From Clostridium sp. 1001275B_160808_H3 (GTDB lineage Bacteria > Bacillota > Clostridia > Clostridiales > Clostridiaceae), in contig NZ_JADNAT010000018.1 of assembly GCF_015550425.1 (NCBI RefSeq), forward strand, positions 9,066-73,065: DNA of 64,000 nucleotides, given 5' to 3'. Under the pieces are notes generated by a model. It was not told where the DNA came from. It made no database searches and was given only the letters and a program-made list of their open reading frames with translations. This document shows, one piece after another, positions 9,174 to 17,921 of the stretch (position 1 is its first letter; the number at the start of each line of letters is the position of its first letter). The translations under genes were made by a program, and so were the position numbers.

Positions 9174-9207
9174 AAGATGGGTAAGATTAATCTTACCTAT
9201 CTTTTTT
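9174..9207 (+). terminator. Intrinsic terminator
   Basis: GGTAAGAT and ATCTTACC pair around TTAA, flanked by further A-T pairs and followed by T6. Confidence 0.88.
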
Positions 9208-9446
9208 ATGTTCGAAAATCATACAAAGTTAATCTTCTAAAAATATTACATAAAGTTATTATTTTCTGATGAATGAAAAATTTTATTTAATACTTAAAAA
9301 TAAATTAAAATTGGGATTAATTGGGCATGAAGGGCGATAAATGTGATACTATAAAGTTAGATATTCATATAAAGGTATAATTCATAAATAAATATATAAA
9401 TTAAAGTATCATTATAAAATAATTTCTAAATTGAAAGGAGTAGGTA

Positions 9447-10220
9447 ATGATTAAGAAAATAGATTTAATAATTGGAATATTCATAGTTATATATTCTATA
9501 AGTATTAATTTAATCTTTGGGAAGATTAGTTTCAGTGAAGTATTTTTAGGAATTGGAATTATTCTAATTATTTATCACTATACAAAAGAAAAAATGAAAC
9601 AATTTATTAATAGAAGAAAAAGTATTAAAGGAATGTTTAATATTATAAGGTACTTTATAGCAATAATATTATTAATTTTTATAATAATAGAAAGTGCAAT
9701 AGTTATATTCCCTAAAAATAATAAAATCTATTCAGATTATGTTATAGTTCTCGGAGCTGGTATTAAAGGAGAAAAGCCTAGTCTTACATTAATGCAAAGG
9801 TTAGATAAAACTATTGAGTATGTTAATAATCAAGATAAAGAAGTTCAAATAATAGTTTCTGGAGGACAAGGAAGAGGGGAAGATATATCAGAAGCACAAG
9901 CAATGAAAAAGTATTTGGTGGATAATGGGATAAAAGAAGAATCAATAATAATGGAAGATAAATCTACAAGTACAAACGAAAATTTAATATTTTCAAAAGA
10001 AGTATTGGAAGATTGTACAAAGAAGAATATAGTAGATATAAATGTAAAGATAATAACATCAGATTTTCATGCATTTAGAAGTAACATGATAGCTAAAAAG
10101 TTAGGATATAGTAATATCAGCTTTTATACAAATAGCACGCTTCCAGTCCTAATTCCTGTTATGTATTCTAGAGAATTTTTAGCTATAATAAAGTCATATT
10201 TGATAGATATAAAAAAATAA
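9447..10220 (+). CDS. YdcF/ElyC (DUF218) family membrane protein
   Basis: A 257-residue protein. The first 95 residues carry three hydrophobic segments (about 5-25, 30-48, 68-90). A Rossmann-like DUF218 domain follows, with V-I-V-L-G-A-G-I-K-G, V-S-G-G-Q-G-R-G-E-D, E-A-Q-A-M and the S-T-S-T-N-E-N motif. Family members SanA and ElyC affect envelope integrity and lipid-carrier-dependent wall synthesis. The biochemical activity is not settled. AAAGGAG lies 7 bases before the ATG. It is monocistronic. Confidence 0.85.
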   Translation: MIKKIDLIIGIFIVIYSISINLIFGKISFSEVFLGIGIILIIYHYTKEKMKQFINRRKSIKGMFNIIRYFIAIILLIFIIIESAIVIFPKNNKIYSDYVIVLGAGIKGEKPSLTLMQRLDKTIEYVNNQDKEVQIIVSGGQGRGEDISEAQAMKKYLVDNGIKEESIIMEDKSTSTNENLIFSKEVLEDCTKKNIVDINVKIITSDFHAFRSNMIAKKLGYSNISFYTNSTLPVLIPVMYSREFLAIIKSYLIDIKK

Positions 10221-10367
10221 ATTTTGTAAAAATATCTAAAGGTAAATCTCGGTTTTTGTAGAATAATAGAGGTAGAATATTAATATGATTCTTAGAGTAA
10301 TTTTTATATCACCTTTAATAAAATATTAATACAAACATAAAGAGTTAGGCTTAAGGGGGAAACGTTA

Positions 10368-10751
10368 ATGGCTAAAGTTACAGAGTGCTCAATAATAATT
10401 AAAGATGATTTTAACAACGTATTTGTTGTTCAAAGAAAGACTAAAAAAAATGAACCAAAACTTTGGTATAGTGTTGGTAAAAAAGTAAGAGGAAAAGAAT
10501 CAGAAGAAAAATGTGTTTCAAGAGCTGTAAAAGAAGATTTAAAATCTATAATATTTAATTTAGAAAGAATAGGGGAAGTTTTAAATAAAGAGAGAGATGA
10601 GTTGTGTGCAGTTTACAAAGGAGAACTTAAAGAGAGAGTAACATATGGAAATGATATAGTTGATGGTAAATGGTTAAGCATAAATGAAGTCGATGACTGT
10701 GATTTAGCACCAGGAGAAAAAGAAAAAATTTTAATGTATATTAATATATAA
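10368..10751 (+). CDS. Nudix-fold protein with altered Nudix box
   Basis: A 127-residue protein with the strand V-F-V-V-Q-R-K, the helix region K-E-S-E-E-K-C-V-S-R-A-V-K-E-D and the late W-L-S-I-N-E-V of Nudix hydrolases. Aligned to G-x5-E-x7-R-E-U-x-E-E, the first glycine is Lys38, the R-E pair is Arg52-Ala53, and the final E-E is Glu56-Asp57. One metal-binding acidic residue is kept but others are changed, so pyrophosphohydrolase activity is doubtful. It may act as a ligand-binding protein. The ribosome site is AAGGGGG. It is a single-gene unit. Confidence 0.7.
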   Translation: MAKVTECSIIIKDDFNNVFVVQRKTKKNEPKLWYSVGKKVRGKESEEKCVSRAVKEDLKSIIFNLERIGEVLNKERDELCAVYKGELKERVTYGNDIVDGKWLSINEVDDCDLAPGEKEKILMYINI

Positions 10752-10765
10752 AATTTGATGAAAAA

Positions 10766-10799
10766 TTGAGCTATGTTGATTAATATAGCTCTTATTTTT
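10766..10799 (+). terminator. Terminator of the Nudix gene
   Basis: GAGCTAT at 10768-10774 pairs with ATAGCTC at 10785-10791, followed by TTATTTTT. Confidence 0.75.
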
Positions 10800-10844
10800 A
10801 ATGTAAAGAAAGTATAACTTTAGTATTGCATAAAATTAGAGCTA

Positions 10845-10873
10845 TTGACATCATAAAGTTAAATAATTATCAT
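10845..10873 (+). promoter_or_regulatory. Strong sigma-A promoter in a gene-free gap
   Basis: TTGACA at 10845-10850, a 17-base spacer, then TATCAT at 10868-10873, one mismatch from consensus. Transcription would start near 10880, although no conventional gene follows for 430 bases. Confidence 0.65.
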
Positions 10874-10879
10874 ATAAAT

Positions 10880-11137
10880 AGAAAGGTGAATATTGGTTCA
10901 TTTGTTTAGAGAAGATCTTTATTCATATGTTGAAATATTCATTTAAAATAAGTAGTTATTATCTAACAAAAAAGAGAAATCTGATTTGAAAGAGAATAGT
11001 AAATAGTATATTAATAATAAAAATTATAAAATTAAGTTGCAAGCTTAGTTTATTTTGTTTTGCTCTAAACTACTGTAATTTTTATTATTAATATAATAAG
11101 CCTATTTTCTTTGTATTTAAGAAAATAGGCTCTTTTT
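10880..11137 (+). ncRNA. Candidate structured small RNA of about 258 nt
   Basis: The stretch begins at a near-consensus promoter and ends at a perfect 13-bp terminator hairpin (11099-11111 with 11119-11131, then CTTTTT). Between them a perfect 20-bp inverted repeat (11007-11026 with 11076-11095) encloses a smaller hairpin, TAGTTTA/TAAACTA (11046-11052 with 11066-11072) with a 13-base loop. No long reading frame is present; a 17-codon frame near the 5' end is listed separately. I do not recognise a known RNA family. It lies between the Nudix gene and the TM1266-hydEGF operon, and may be a trans-acting RNA or a leader of that operon. Confidence 0.55.
10893..10946 (+). CDS. Possible 17-residue peptide in the candidate RNA
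   Basis: TTG at 10893 lies 5 bases after GAAAGGTG and opens 17 codons (starting VHLFREDLYSYVEI after the first residue). The site and spacing are good, but such short frames occur by chance. It could be a leader peptide or an RNA-encoded small protein. Confidence 0.25.
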   Translation: MVHLFREDLYSYVEIFI

Positions 11138-11312
11138 AATATATAAGAAAATATGAAACTTAAACTTTAAAGAATGTAATTATACAATGTTTTAGTATAC
11201 CAATCTTGAGGAAATATATTAATTTATTATGTAAAGATCTGTATGTAAAATGAATTATTGTTAATCTAGCATGATAATGTTAAAGTAGCAATAAAAAATA
11301 GGGGGATAAGAT

Positions 11313-11558
11313 ATGAAGATAGGTGTAATAAGTGCAATATTAGAAGAACCAAGTAAGTGTAATGCTGAATTTAATGAAGTTGTTGCAAGTTTTAGAGGAA
11401 ACATTAGGGGAAGGATGGGAATACCATTAGAAGATGGCATATCAATTATATCTATAGTTGTTACAGGTGATTTAAATGAAATTAATAGTTTAACAGGAAA
11501 GCTTGGAAACATTGAAGGAGTTACAGTTAAAACAGCAATTAGTAAAAAAGAGATGTAA
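11313..11558 (+). CDS. TM1266-type protein, putative hydrogenase-system regulator
   Basis: An 81-residue ferredoxin-like-fold protein (G-V-I-S-A-I-L-E near the start, F-R-G-N-I-R-G-R-M-G-I-P in the middle). It matches the TM1266 family that accompanies [FeFe]-hydrogenase maturation genes. The fold resembles ACT/NikR ligand-binding domains, hence the suggestion of a regulator, though no DNA-binding segment is visible. GGGGGAT precedes the ATG, and hydE begins 80 bases after its stop. A diverged paralogue is at 46937-47185. Confidence 0.82.
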   Translation: MKIGVISAILEEPSKCNAEFNEVVASFRGNIRGRMGIPLEDGISIISIVVTGDLNEINSLTGKLGNIEGVTVKTAISKKEM

Positions 11559-11638
11559 TAAGAAAAATAATTATAAGTACATAGCTAAACATAAATTTAT
11601 TGCAAATAGTGATATAAATATCATTTGGAGGAGTGTAT

Positions 11639-12766
11639 ATGCAAGTTAAAAGTATTATAGACAAGCTTTATAACTTTAACAATGCTAGTGGAGAGGAGTT
11701 ATTATTTTTATTAGATAATTTAAGTGAAGATGATAAGGTTTATCTAGTACAGAAAGCACATGAAACTAGAATGAAAACTTATGGAGATAAAGTCTATATG
11801 AGGGGACTTATTGAATTTACAAACTTTTGTAAAAAAAACTGTGTATATTGCGGCATAAGAAGAAGTAATAAAGATGCTGATAGATATAGACTTACAATGG
11901 AAGATATTATGGAATGCGTGGATATTGGAGATAGACTTGGATATAAAACTTATGTACTTCAAGGTGGAGAAGATGACTACTTTACTGATGAAAGAATGGT
12001 AGAAATAATAAAGATGATAAAAAATAAATATCCAAACAATGCTATAACCTTATCGTTAGGGGAAAGAAGCTATGATTCATATAAAAAAATGTATGAAGCA
12101 GGAGCTGATAGATATTTATTAAGACATGAAACAGCTACTAAAGAACTTTATGAAAAATTACATCCAGGAGCTAGCTTTGAAGAAAGAAGACAGTGCTTAA
12201 GAAATTTAAAAGAAATAGGATATCAAATAGGAGCAGGCTTTATGGTTGAGCTTCCAGAACAAACAAATAAAGATTTAGTTAACGATTTATTATTTGTTAA
12301 AGAGCTAGAACCACACATGTGTGGAATTGGGCCGTTTATACCTCATAAGGATACTCCACTAAAGGATGAAAAGGCAGGAACTGTTGAGAAAACTACTACA
12401 ATGCTAGCTTTAGTAAGACTTTTATTACCAAATGTTTTATTACCTTCTACTACAGCTCTTGGAAGTATTGATCCAACAGGTAGAGAAAAGGGAATTAAAG
12501 CAGGAGGAAATGTGGTTATGCCAAATCTCTCGCCAACAAGTGTCAGAGAAAAGTATTCACTTTATGATGGCAAAATATGTACTGGAGATGAGGCAGCAGA
12601 ATGCAGAAAATGCATAGAGGGGAGGATAAATAAAGCTGGATTTAAGGTTGAGGTAACAAGAGGAGATAATGTAGCATGGAGAAAAGAAAATGCTAATAAA
12701 TTTACTGAAGTTATCGATAATAGAATCCAATGCGAAAATATACAAATAATTAAATTGAATAAATAA
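11639..12766 (+). CDS. hydE: [FeFe]-hydrogenase maturase HydE (radical SAM)
   Basis: A 375-residue radical SAM enzyme. Cys64, Cys68 and Cys71 (C-K-K-N-C-V-Y-C) bind the [4Fe-4S]-SAM cluster. The pattern Y-V-L-Q-G-G-E-D and the GAGFMVELPEQT stretch fit HydE. HydE acts on a cysteine-bound iron carbonyl-cyanide synthon from HydG during assembly of the dithiomethylamine-bridged diiron centre. ATG at 11639 is preferred over GTG at 11633, because GGAGGAG occupies 11627-11633. First of hydE-hydG-hydF. The hydrogenase gene itself is not in the window. Confidence 0.93.
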   Translation: MQVKSIIDKLYNFNNASGEELLFLLDNLSEDDKVYLVQKAHETRMKTYGDKVYMRGLIEFTNFCKKNCVYCGIRRSNKDADRYRLTMEDIMECVDIGDRLGYKTYVLQGGEDDYFTDERMVEIIKMIKNKYPNNAITLSLGERSYDSYKKMYEAGADRYLLRHETATKELYEKLHPGASFEERRQCLRNLKEIGYQIGAGFMVELPEQTNKDLVNDLLFVKELEPHMCGIGPFIPHKDTPLKDEKAGTVEKTTTMLALVRLLLPNVLLPSTTALGSIDPTGREKGIKAGGNVVMPNLSPTSVREKYSLYDGKICTGDEAAECRKCIEGRINKAGFKVEVTRGDNVAWRKENANKFTEVIDNRIQCENIQIIKLNK

Positions 12767-12791
12767 TTTATAGATTATAGGGGTGTTTTAT

Positions 12792-14168
12792 ATGTTTATT
12801 GATCATGAGTATATTGAAAGAATTTTAGAAGAAGCAAAGGGAGCAACAAGTAAGGATATAAAGGCTGTTTTAGAAAAGGCTAAAAAAAGAGCGGGATTAT
12901 CTTATGAAGATATAGCAGTTCTTCTTCAAGTAGAGGATAAAGAAGATTTAAAAGAAATATACAAATTAGCAGGGGAAATTAAGGATTCAATTTATGGTAA
13001 AAGAGTAGTAATTTTTGCACCGTTATATGTTAGCGATTATTGCGTAAATAATTGTGTTTATTGTGGATATAAAAGAAGTAATGACTTTGGAAGAAGAAAA
13101 TTAACTATGGAAGAAGTAGCTGAAGAAGTTAAAATATTAGAAAAAATGGGACATAAGAGATTAGCATTAGAACTTGGGGAAGATCCAGTTAATGCACCAA
13201 TAGACTACGTATTAGAATGCTTAGATACTATTTATAAAACTCAAAATGATAATGGAGAAATTAGAAGAGTTAATGTTAATATAGCTGCAACAACTGTAGA
13301 AGAATATAAAAGACTAAAAGAAGCTAAAATAGGTACTTATATATTATTCCAAGAGACATACCATAAACCAACTTATGATAAAATGCATCCAAAATCATTA
13401 AAAGGAGATTATAATTACCATTTAACTGCATTTGATAGAGCAATGGAAGCAGGAATAGATGATGTAGGAGCAGGAGTATTATTTGGACTAGCTGATCCTA
13501 AATTTGAAGTAATAGGACTTATGATGCATAATAGACACTTAGAAGAAAAATATGGAGTTGGATTCCATACAATTTCAATGCCAAGATTAAAGCCAGCTTC
13601 AGGGGTAACACTACAAGAGTTCCCTAATTTAGTAGATGATGAAATGTTTAAAAAGTTAGTTGCAATTATAAGAATAGCTGTACCATTTACAGGAATTATA
13701 ATGTCAACAAGAGAAACAGCAGAAATGAGAAGAGAGCTATTAAGATGTGGTGTATCTCAAATCAGTGCAGGTTCAAGTACTGGAGTTGGGGGATATAAGG
13801 AAAGGGAAGAGGGTACAGAAACTCTTCAATTTAAGACATCAGATGATAGAACTCCATTAGAAGTAATAAAATCTGTTTTAGATGATGGATATATACCAAG
13901 CTATTGTACAGCATGCTATAGAAGAGGAAGAACTGGTGAAAGGTTTATGAAGCTTGCAAAGAGTGGTGAAATTCAAAATGTGTGTGAGCCTAATGCAATG
14001 ACAACTCTTTTAGAATTTGCTATAGATTATGGTGATAAGGAAATATTAGAAAAAGCTGAAGCTGTTATAAAAACTGAGAGAGAAAGAATAAAGAGAGATG
14101 ACATAAAAGAGCTTTTAGATAAAAACTTAGAAAGACTTAGAGATGGAGAAAGAGATTTATATCTATAG
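12792..14168 (+). CDS. hydG: [FeFe]-hydrogenase maturase HydG (tyrosine lyase)
   Basis: A 458-residue radical SAM tyrosine lyase that splits tyrosine to supply the CO and CN- ligands of the H-cluster. The SAM cluster cysteines are Cys84, Cys88 and Cys91 (C-V-N-N-C-V-Y-C). The C-terminal C-T-A-C-Y-R-R-G-R-T-G-E-R and a cysteine 22 residues later form the C-x2-C-x22-C site of the second cluster, which separates HydG from ThiH. The start at 12792 follows AGGGGTG; a GTG nine bases earlier overlaps that site. It sits 25 bases after hydE and 12 before hydF. Confidence 0.95.
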   Translation: MFIDHEYIERILEEAKGATSKDIKAVLEKAKKRAGLSYEDIAVLLQVEDKEDLKEIYKLAGEIKDSIYGKRVVIFAPLYVSDYCVNNCVYCGYKRSNDFGRRKLTMEEVAEEVKILEKMGHKRLALELGEDPVNAPIDYVLECLDTIYKTQNDNGEIRRVNVNIAATTVEEYKRLKEAKIGTYILFQETYHKPTYDKMHPKSLKGDYNYHLTAFDRAMEAGIDDVGAGVLFGLADPKFEVIGLMMHNRHLEEKYGVGFHTISMPRLKPASGVTLQEFPNLVDDEMFKKLVAIIRIAVPFTGIIMSTRETAEMRRELLRCGVSQISAGSSTGVGGYKEREEGTETLQFKTSDDRTPLEVIKSVLDDGYIPSYCTACYRRGRTGERFMKLAKSGEIQNVCEPNAMTTLLEFAIDYGDKEILEKAEAVIKTERERIKRDDIKELLDKNLERLRDGERDLYL

Positions 14169-14180
14169 GAGGATAACTGT

Positions 14181-15389
14181 ATGAATTCAACACCAAATGC
14201 TAATAGAAAACATATAGCTGTTTTTGGAAAGACAAATGCAGGAAAGTCATCTTTGATAAATAGATTTTTAGGACAAGAAGTTTCGCTTGTATCTGAAAAA
14301 GAAGGAACAACTACAGATCCAGTACAAAAAGCTATGGAGCTTATACCAGTTGGACCAGTTTTAATTATAGATACAGCTGGATTTGGAGACAAAAGTGAAC
14401 TTGGAGAAGTAAGAGTTAAAAGAACTCTAGATATACTTAAAAGAACTGATGTAGCAATTTATCTTTTTGATATTAATGATATTGATTTAGAAGAATTTAA
14501 AGAAGCTAAAAGAAATTTTAAAAAATATAATATACCTTATGTAGTTGTTATAAATAAATCTGATAGTGTTAATGAAAATATCTTAGAAGAATTACAAACT
14601 AAATTTAAAGATTCGATATTTTTATCCTCAAATACAGGTGAAGGAATTGAATTACTAAAGGAGAAACTTATAGAAATTTTAAAAGAAGAAGAGGAAGAAC
14701 TACCGATAGTAGGAGATTTACTTCCTTATAATAGTAAAGTTATATTGGTTGTACCGATAGATTCAGAAGCTCCTAAAGGAAGAATAATTTTACCTCAAGT
14801 ACAATGTATAAGAGATTGCTTAGATCACGGTATAAAGAGCTACGTTGTAAGAGATACAGAGCTTGAAAGTGCACTTGAAGAATTAAAGGATGTAGATTTA
14901 GTAATAACAGATTCTCAAGCATTTAAAGAAGTTGATAAAATTGTTCCTAAAAATATTAAGCTTACAAGTTTTTCAATGCTATTTGCAAGACAAAAGGGAG
15001 ATTTCGAAGAGTTTATAAAAGGTGCTTTAAAAATCAAAGATTTAAATAAGAACTCAAGAATTTTATTTGCAGAAAGCTGTACTCATAATGTTTCACATGA
15101 AGATATTGGAAGAGTTAAAATTCCTAAGCTATTAAACAAATATGTTGGTGCTGATTTAACATATGATTATAGTATTTTCCATGACTTCCCTGAAGATATA
15201 GATAAATATGATTTGATAATTCATTGCGGAGCATGTATGATAAATAGAAAAACTGTAATTAATAGAGTAAAGCAATGTAAGGAAAAAAATGTTCCAATAA
15301 CTAATTATGGTATTGTATTAGCATATTTAAATGGAATATTAGAAAGAAGCCTGTCTTTGTTTAATATTAAAAATGATGATATAATGTAG
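14181..15389 (+). CDS. hydF: [FeFe]-hydrogenase maturation GTPase HydF
   Basis: A 402-residue scaffold on which the diiron subcluster is completed before transfer to the hydrogenase. The N-terminal GTPase has P-loop G-K-T-N-A-G-K-S (residues 16-23), a D-T-A-G switch and N-K-S-D. The C-terminal part carries the cluster ligands E-S-C-T-H-N and C-G-A-C-M, the family's C-x-H plus C-x2-C pattern. AGGAGGA precedes the ATG, and the gene is tightly coupled to hydG. Confidence 0.95.
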   Translation: MNSTPNANRKHIAVFGKTNAGKSSLINRFLGQEVSLVSEKEGTTTDPVQKAMELIPVGPVLIIDTAGFGDKSELGEVRVKRTLDILKRTDVAIYLFDINDIDLEEFKEAKRNFKKYNIPYVVVINKSDSVNENILEELQTKFKDSIFLSSNTGEGIELLKEKLIEILKEEEEELPIVGDLLPYNSKVILVVPIDSEAPKGRIILPQVQCIRDCLDHGIKSYVVRDTELESALEELKDVDLVITDSQAFKEVDKIVPKNIKLTSFSMLFARQKGDFEEFIKGALKIKDLNKNSRILFAESCTHNVSHEDIGRVKIPKLLNKYVGADLTYDYSIFHDFPEDIDKYDLIIHCGACMINRKTVINRVKQCKEKNVPITNYGIVLAYLNGILERSLSLFNIKNDDIM

Positions 15390-15427
15390 AAGCTTAAATT
15401 AACAAAGGAAAAAAGGGGGATATAATC

Positions 15428-16663
15428 ATGAAAGAATTAGTTGTAGAATCAAATAGATGTTATATGTGTAAAAATCCAAAATGCCAAGCAAATTGTCCAA
15501 TTAATACTCCTGTACCAGAAATAATAGGGTTATTTAAAGAGGGACAAATAGCAAAAGCAGGTGAAATACTATTTAAGAATAACCCCTTATCTTTAGTATG
15601 TTCTATAGTTTGTCCTCACGAGGATCAATGTAAAGGAAACTGCATTAGAGGAATTAAGGATGAACCAGTAAGCTTTTGTGATATTGAAAGACACATATCT
15701 AAATATTATTTAGAAAATATAAGGCTTGAAAAAGAAAATGAACTAGATGAAAGAGTGGCAATAATTGGGGGAGGTCCTGCAGGAATAACAATTGCATTTA
15801 TATTGGCACAAAAAGGATATAAAGTTACTATATTTGACTCACATGACAAGATTGGTGGAGTATTAAGATATGGTATTCCAGAATTTAGATTGCCAAAGAG
15901 TATTATAGATCATTATGAAGAAAGATTAATTGAACTCGGAGTTAAAATAAGGCCAAATACATTAGTTGGACCTGTATTAACTTTAGATAAACTTTTTTAT
16001 GATGGATATAAAGCAATATTTATTGGTACTGGTGTATGGAACCCAAAAACTCTAGATATAAAGGGCGAAAGCTTAGGGAATGTACATTATGCAATTGACT
16101 ATTTAAAATCACCTGAAGTATATAACTTAGGAAAGAAAGTATGCATAATAGGAGCTGGAGATGTTGCGATGGATGCAGCAAGAACAGCAAAGAGAAATGG
16201 AGCTAATGAAGTATATATACTATATAGAAAAGGTATGGAAAATGTACCTGCTACAAAAGCTGAATTAGAAGGAGCAATTTCAGATGGTATTAAATTTGAA
16301 TTATTTAAGTCTCCTTTAGAATTAACAGAAGATGGAGTAAAATATATAGAAACAGAAAATGTTGTAGGTGAAGATGGAAGGATAAGTACTGTAACGGTTG
16401 AAGGTAAAGAAGGATTATTTGAATGTGATTCAATAATAATAGCTGTTAGTCAATCACCTAAAAACAATATCGTTTCCAATACAACAGGGCTTGAAACAAA
16501 TAAATGGGGACTTCTATTAACTGATGAAGTTGGACATACAACAAGAGATGGAGTTTTTGCATCAGGAGATGTAGTTACTGGAGCTAAAACTGTAGTTAGG
16601 GCAGCATCACATGCTAAGATAGTTGCAGAAGAAATAGAAAAATATATATTGAAAAATAAATAA
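15428..16663 (+). CDS. GltD-like FAD/NAD(P) iron-sulfur oxidoreductase
   Basis: A 411-residue member of the glutamate synthase small-subunit family. Two cysteine clusters near the N-terminus (C-Y-M-C..C..C and C-S-I-V-C-P..C..C) would hold [4Fe-4S] clusters. An FAD site I-I-G-G-G-P-A-G (about 114) and an NAD(P) site I-I-G-A-G-D-V-A (about 239) follow. Such subunits pass electrons from NAD(P)H to a partner. No gltA-type partner is nearby. Its position 38 bases after hydF suggests, but does not prove, a role in electron supply for hydrogenase maturation. A terminator ends the operon. Confidence 0.8.
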   Translation: MKELVVESNRCYMCKNPKCQANCPINTPVPEIIGLFKEGQIAKAGEILFKNNPLSLVCSIVCPHEDQCKGNCIRGIKDEPVSFCDIERHISKYYLENIRLEKENELDERVAIIGGGPAGITIAFILAQKGYKVTIFDSHDKIGGVLRYGIPEFRLPKSIIDHYEERLIELGVKIRPNTLVGPVLTLDKLFYDGYKAIFIGTGVWNPKTLDIKGESLGNVHYAIDYLKSPEVYNLGKKVCIIGAGDVAMDAARTAKRNGANEVYILYRKGMENVPATKAELEGAISDGIKFELFKSPLELTEDGVKYIETENVVGEDGRISTVTVEGKEGLFECDSIIIAVSQSPKNNIVSNTTGLETNKWGLLLTDEVGHTTRDGVFASGDVVTGAKTVVRAASHAKIVAEEIEKYILKNK

Positions 16664-16673
16664 TAAAATATTT

Positions 16674-16710
16674 TAAATTAGAGGCTATAGATTTATAGTC
16701 TCTAATTTTT
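16674..16710 (+). terminator. Terminator of the hyd operon
   Basis: AATTAGAGGCTATA and TTATAGTCTCTAATT pair with G-U wobbles around a short loop, followed by T5. Confidence 0.85.
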
Positions 16711-16897
16711 GTGAGATTTTAGAAAAAGTTGTTTGTTATGAAAAATATATTATATGATATTTTTACATATATATACTATTGTATTAATAACTATTAGTTA
16801 AATTATTATTATAAAAAGAAAAGAAAATATTTAATTCTCTGAATTTTCATATATAATATAAGTATGAAAAGGATTTACAAGTTAGGCGGAGGATTTT

Positions 16898-17806
16898 ATG
16901 GGAGCGATGGTGGAATTATTAAATGAAGTATGTAAAGAAACTAATGTGAAAATGAGGTTATTAGATGCCAATAATAATGAGATATATGGTAATTTACCTA
17001 CAACGGAATCTAAGGTGATGAGAAAAATATCTGTTAATAATAAAGCATATAAAATTATATTAGAACAAGATGATATAAAGATAATACCTATGGTTGAATA
17101 TATATTAAATAAATGTATTAAAAAAGAAAATATAATAAAGGAATTATTAGAAGCAAGAAAACAATGGGATGTTTTAAATGAATCTGTAATAACTAAATCA
17201 AATAAAATGTTATTAATTGAGACTAATAAAGAAGATGAAGCATTAGAAATAGTAAGAGATACATATGTAGGAAATGATATTTATGTTGGAGAGATATATG
17301 ACAGAATAATAGTTATAGGAAATTTAGAGGACGAAAAAGATCATGCCTTTTCATTAAAAGAAACGATAATACAAACTTTAGGAGTAAATGCAAAAATAAG
17401 TATAAGTGATTTAGATTATACTTTTCATGGATTTAAAAGGGCATATAGTGGAGCTGTACAAGCTCTTGAGATAGGTAGAAAATTTAAAATTAAGCCTGAA
17501 ATATATTGCCTTAAAGATATGTATTTGGAGAAAGCTATATTTAATTTATCAAGTGAATATTCAAATGATTTAAAAGAAGAGTATAAAGATATATTTAAAG
17601 GCTTTAATCATGAATTAACACAAACTTTAGAGGAAATATTAAAATGTGATTTATCATTAACAAAAGCAGCTAAAAATTTATATATTCATAGAAATACACT
17701 GATGTATAGAATTGAAAAAATTAAGAAAGAAACCGGGTTTGATGTACGTAACTTTAAGGAAGCTACTTTTCTTTATATTTTATATATGAATAGTAAAAGA
17801 ATTTAA
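16898..17806 (+). CDS. PucR/CdaR-type transcriptional regulator
   Basis: A 302-residue regulator. The last 60 residues (L-S-L-T-K-A-A-K-N-L-Y-I-H-R-N-T-L-M-Y-R-I) are the helix-turn-helix that closes PucR and CdaR proteins. The middle has the usual GGDEF-like fold remnant, and the N-terminal 90 residues would sense a ligand. Relatives control purine or sugar-diacid use. The start has GGCGGAGGA upstream. It stands alone between two terminators, and no obvious catabolic target is adjacent, so its regulon is unknown. Confidence 0.82.
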   Translation: MGAMVELLNEVCKETNVKMRLLDANNNEIYGNLPTTESKVMRKISVNNKAYKIILEQDDIKIIPMVEYILNKCIKKENIIKELLEARKQWDVLNESVITKSNKMLLIETNKEDEALEIVRDTYVGNDIYVGEIYDRIIVIGNLEDEKDHAFSLKETIIQTLGVNAKISISDLDYTFHGFKRAYSGAVQALEIGRKFKIKPEIYCLKDMYLEKAIFNLSSEYSNDLKEEYKDIFKGFNHELTQTLEEILKCDLSLTKAAKNLYIHRNTLMYRIEKIKKETGFDVRNFKEATFLYILYMNSKRI

Positions 17807-17850
17807 ATAAAAATATTCTATTAATAATTTGAGTTTAAAATTTAAAAATG

Positions 17851-17894
17851 AGCCATAATAATTAAAATTAAATACATTATTATGGCTTATTTTT
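17851..17894. terminator. Bidirectional terminator
   Basis: AGCCATAATAAT (17851-17862) pairs perfectly with 17876-17887 and is followed by TATTTTT. It lies between the convergent pucR-type and chromate transporter genes. Confidence 0.85.
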
Positions 17895-17921
17895 ATAATT
17901 GTTTATATTGATATACAATAG

